Part shown: positions 62,701 through 64,000 of the stretch, one piece after another
Position numbering within the stretch: position 1 is the first letter of the stretch
How the letters are laid out: each line of letters begins with the position of its first letter
Source: Chitinophaga filiformis
Lineage (GTDB): Bacteria; Bacteroidota; Bacteroidia; Chitinophagales; Chitinophagaceae
Direction: 5' to 3'
Assembly (NCBI RefSeq): GCF_900102545.1
Contig: NZ_FNBN01000003.1
Span: 343,330-407,329, forward strand
Length of the DNA: 64,000 nucleotides
Notes under the pieces: generated by a model
Databases searched by the model: none
Seen by the model: only the letters and a program-made list of their open reading frames with translations
Told to the model about the DNA's origin: nothing
Position numbers and translations under genes: made by a program

Positions 62701-64000
62701 CGTGCGCATAAACGGTCCGCTGCCATACCGATTTGCGTGGTATAAGAAGGGTAGTGGTGGTTATAACGCTATCGGTCAGACAACACCATCAGCCAGCGGA
62801 TTAACAACCGGTACCTATAGAGTGATCATTACAGACGCAAATAATATTGATAAAGTATCTGATTCCTTCCTGCTCGTTGAGCCGGCACTGTTGCAGGTGC
62901 AGCTGGCCACCACACCGGTGACCTGCGCCAGTGGAAAGGATGGAGAGGTAAGGACCACCGTTAGTGGTGGTACGGAACCTTTCAGTTATGAATGGACGAA
63001 TGGAGCAGCCACCAGTACTATCAGCAACTTAACAGAAGGATCTTACCTGGTGTTTGTAACAGATTCCCGCGGCTGTGAAGCACAAAACAACGCGGATGTG
63101 TTTATACCCAATGGCCTTGTGGTAAATGCAGACATCATACCACCGGTTTGCGCGGGTAATTGCGATGGTGCTATTAACACGGTGATCAGTGGAGGCATTC
63201 CTCCTTACCGCTATGCATGGAGCAACGGCGGCACTGGCAACAATATAAGCCAGCTGTGTGCGGGTAAATACACGCTTACTATCCAGGACGCTAACAATTG
63301 TAAACGTGTGCAGTCCTTTAATCTGCCAGACCCGTCGCCATTACAGATACAGCTGGGAGGCGACATAACACTCTGTAACGATCAAACCTATACGGTAAAT
63401 GCTATCATAACAGATCCTGCGGCTACTTATACCTGGGGTGGAGAGCCTGCCTTCCAGGCGGCTATGCCGGCCGTGACGGTCAACCAAAGCGGTCAGTACT
63501 GGGTAAGTGTAATGGACGGTAAAGGTTGTATTGGCCGTGATACGATCAACATACAACAACTGAAAGCAGATATCTCGGCAGAATTTGTTGTAGCCACACA
63601 GGTATTTCGTAATGAGGATGTATCGCTGATCAATATCAGCACCCCGATGCCGGAACGCACTGTATGGGAAATACCAACCAGCAAGAACATTACCGTGTTG
63701 CAGAATACGCCGCTGCTGGCAGGACTACGCTTTGCGGATACCGGCGTGTATCGCATCACCCTGCACTCCTATATCGGCAATTGTGAAAAGGTATTCACGA
63801 AAGACATTGCTGTGCTGGAATCGCAGTCTATGCCAGTTCCCGGAGGCGCACAACAGCCGTTCATCACATCGTTTGATGTATTGCCTAACCCTAATAGCGG
63901 GCAATTCACCGTGCGTGTGACCCTGGATAAGGCTGCAGAGATCCGTCTGCGCCTGTTCAATATCATCAGCAACCAGTTGGTGAACGACCGTAAGGAAAGC
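59756..64000 (+). CDS. Giant SprB-repeat surface protein with T9SS type A sorting domain (3' end outside window)
   Basis: The frame is open for 1415 codons from ATG 59756 to the last base. The signal peptide is LLLLFLPLLVFTSRLAAQ. An N-terminal domain (to about residue 230) is shared with the stub upstream. SprB-type repeats begin near residues 498, 696, 785, 966, 1057 and 1132 (CYDGSDGGINL, CTGKADGTL, CYDGSNGALEALVSGG, CKGTADGVL, CASGKDGEV, CAGNCDGAINTVISGG). Each is followed by PY.Y.W. Two related units (FGYSNGSITV.LKGGT and YGYSDGSIKIQLKGGT) alternate with them. Near residue 1374 the T9SS type A sorting domain starts (FDVLPNPNSGQFTVRVTLDK) and is cut by the window end. It is a probable surface adhesin. 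SprB of Flavobacterium, with the same repeat type, is a gliding adhesin. Confidence 0.9.
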   Translation, partial: MRPMIKRALLLLFLPLLVFTSRLAAQNPTAVYQLTVKCDIMGDGNTADCGSLYEVYAFMQYGGSRLISSGSLDGLKKGEVWYPSPKTITFTSDNPVTGIAIYGKRKLASCNTAASEERDYMFPPGDRTCFSTRVGNMFAGYHSTSTLFIDIKPVSNAYELQLQTTEVYPASLALNYYATVNYTDGTKDDKIFEFISTAIPANGEVINRTGSVIHSSPKKISSVEVYSKGARIGPWPALTRTETFPVSHTGLEFDGNINNPFVTSMDPSSKIHVTYRKVMNDLVYDGPSPNILPTDAEIRIIGTPGIPNQQYIWQYLDYNGNWQNAPGNKQGSNVLQVSAKSLLGNEWEKYLTKLVRVRMLPACAQDRESATITLDCRLEAPHITSIIPKKISCNGASDGGFIVTFDRPAYTGETINVEVKDLLNVIGGTQPNQIGVTMEPNQTYTWPSNTLFASRFQVKVTGNINGTNSYSDASTAEFQLDEPTRVIFSTPAPIAVKCYDGSDGGINLNINGGAGGYVAWYKGGADNDYLTQPFNQNTITGLAKGDYLIKVKDQNGCAGKTAAGDEEISFSVQQPDAPLGVDATSITDPKAFGYSNGSITVHLKGGTPKADGSYNVEWRKADGTLLTPANTVDGNGIYTTTISNQPDGDYTLTVTDGNYNVAATDSRTGCALINTFPLRQPPPLVANIQITDSVSCTGKADGTLTAIISGGVPFNPAPHYTYEWYQVANGATVAIGQTDSTAVDLPAGQYLVKATDANGISILSDTTDLIDPAPLQVQFNTTPATCYDGSNGALEALVSGGTTPYQYNWSNGSRNAYNPGLHAGTYTVNITDYHGCPLSEDSIVEQPAAPIEIAQQVLTQPLAYGYSDGSIKIQLKGGTAKADGSYNVSWQKADGTPLGSGVGQVVAGVYENVLSGIPAGDYKAIITDAQYTGPDLNMQGCTLTGFFPLKEPPPLEVSIAEQRYVSCKGTADGVLKATADGGVRINGPLPYRFAWYKKGSGGYNAIGQTTPSASGLTTGTYRVIITDANNIDKVSDSFLLVEPALLQVQLATTPVTCASGKDGEVRTTVSGGTEPFSYEWTNGAATSTISNLTEGSYLVFVTDSRGCEAQNNADVFIPNGLVVNADIIPPVCAGNCDGAINTVISGGIPPYRYAWSNGGTGNNISQLCAGKYTLTIQDANNCKRVQSFNLPDPSPLQIQLGGDITLCNDQTYTVNAIITDPAATYTWGGEPAFQAAMPAVTVNQSGQYWVSVMDGKGCIGRDTINIQQLKADISAEFVVATQVFRNEDVSLINISTPMPERTVWEIPTSKNITVLQNTPLLAGLRFADTGVYRITLHSYIGNCEKVFTKDIAVLESQSMPVPGGAQQPFITSFDVLPNPNSGQFTVRVTLDKAAEIRLRLFNIISNQLVNDRKES

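Noticed and set aside
1..64000. tRNA, rRNA, transposase or integrase genes
   Set aside because: I looked for these by eye on both strands and saw none. A tRNAscan or Rfam search could still find a small RNA that I missed.

Overview
The window comes from a Bacteroidota genome, most probably a Chitinophaga-like member of the Chitinophagaceae. The evidence is the combination of type IX secretion (T9SS) proteins and T9SS C-terminal sorting domains, two SusC/SusD pairs, an ECF sigma/FecR pair beside a SusC that has an STN domain, lipoproteins with CKK-type lipoboxes, and a Bacteroidota-type promoter (TTTG, then TAnnTTTG). I see no rRNA, tRNA, CRISPR array or transposase. The genes at both ends of the window are cut by its edges.

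Layout. (1) 1-14911 is a co-directional surface-adhesin/T9SS cluster. It holds two giant type B sorting-domain proteins (beta-helix, Ig, IgGFc-binding-like and PKD modules), a PorP/SprF, a PorE-like TPR/propeller/OmpA protein and a second PorP/SprF. A collagen-like lipoprotein, an ECF sigma factor and a TonB-type outer-membrane barrel follow. (2) 19140-23946, minus strand, holds a two-gene RloA/RloB-type anti-phage candidate, an ECF sigma factor coupled to a membrane protein with an outer-membrane-barrel-like end, and a lipoprotein made of His-Asp-Thr-Ile/Phe-Pro repeats. (3) 24359-38951 holds a TIGR03118-type lipoprotein and a polysaccharide-utilisation-like locus: SusC, SusD, lipoprotein and GH2 enzyme on the minus strand, with ECF sigma, FecR and an S9 peptidase divergent from them. 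(4) 39059-43034 is a loosely packed stretch of small, poorly known genes: an exported small protein, two apparently related small proteins, a Cys-rich small protein, a LytTR regulator and a small outer-membrane protein. It also contains a 101-bp near-perfect palindrome. (5) 43209-48416 is a SusC-SusD-cyanophycinase-like operon with a recognisable promoter and an overlapping inverted repeat. (6) 48549-51861 holds a nitrilase-family enzyme, an OmpA lipoprotein and a GH29 fucosidase. (7) 52196-64000 is an operon of giant secreted proteins: a 1556-residue protein of unknown function, a fibronectin-III protein, a truncated stub, and a SprB-repeat protein that runs off the window with a T9SS type A sorting signal. 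An old 780-bp tandem duplication lies inside this operon. It explains both the stub and a broken FN3 remnant.

The main themes are T9SS-dependent surface display, TonB-dependent nutrient capture with trans-envelope ECF signalling, and one probable phage-defence pair. The least explained items are the region 4 palindrome and small-gene group, the sigma-coupled trans-envelope protein, the HDT[I/F]P lipoprotein and the 1556-residue protein.
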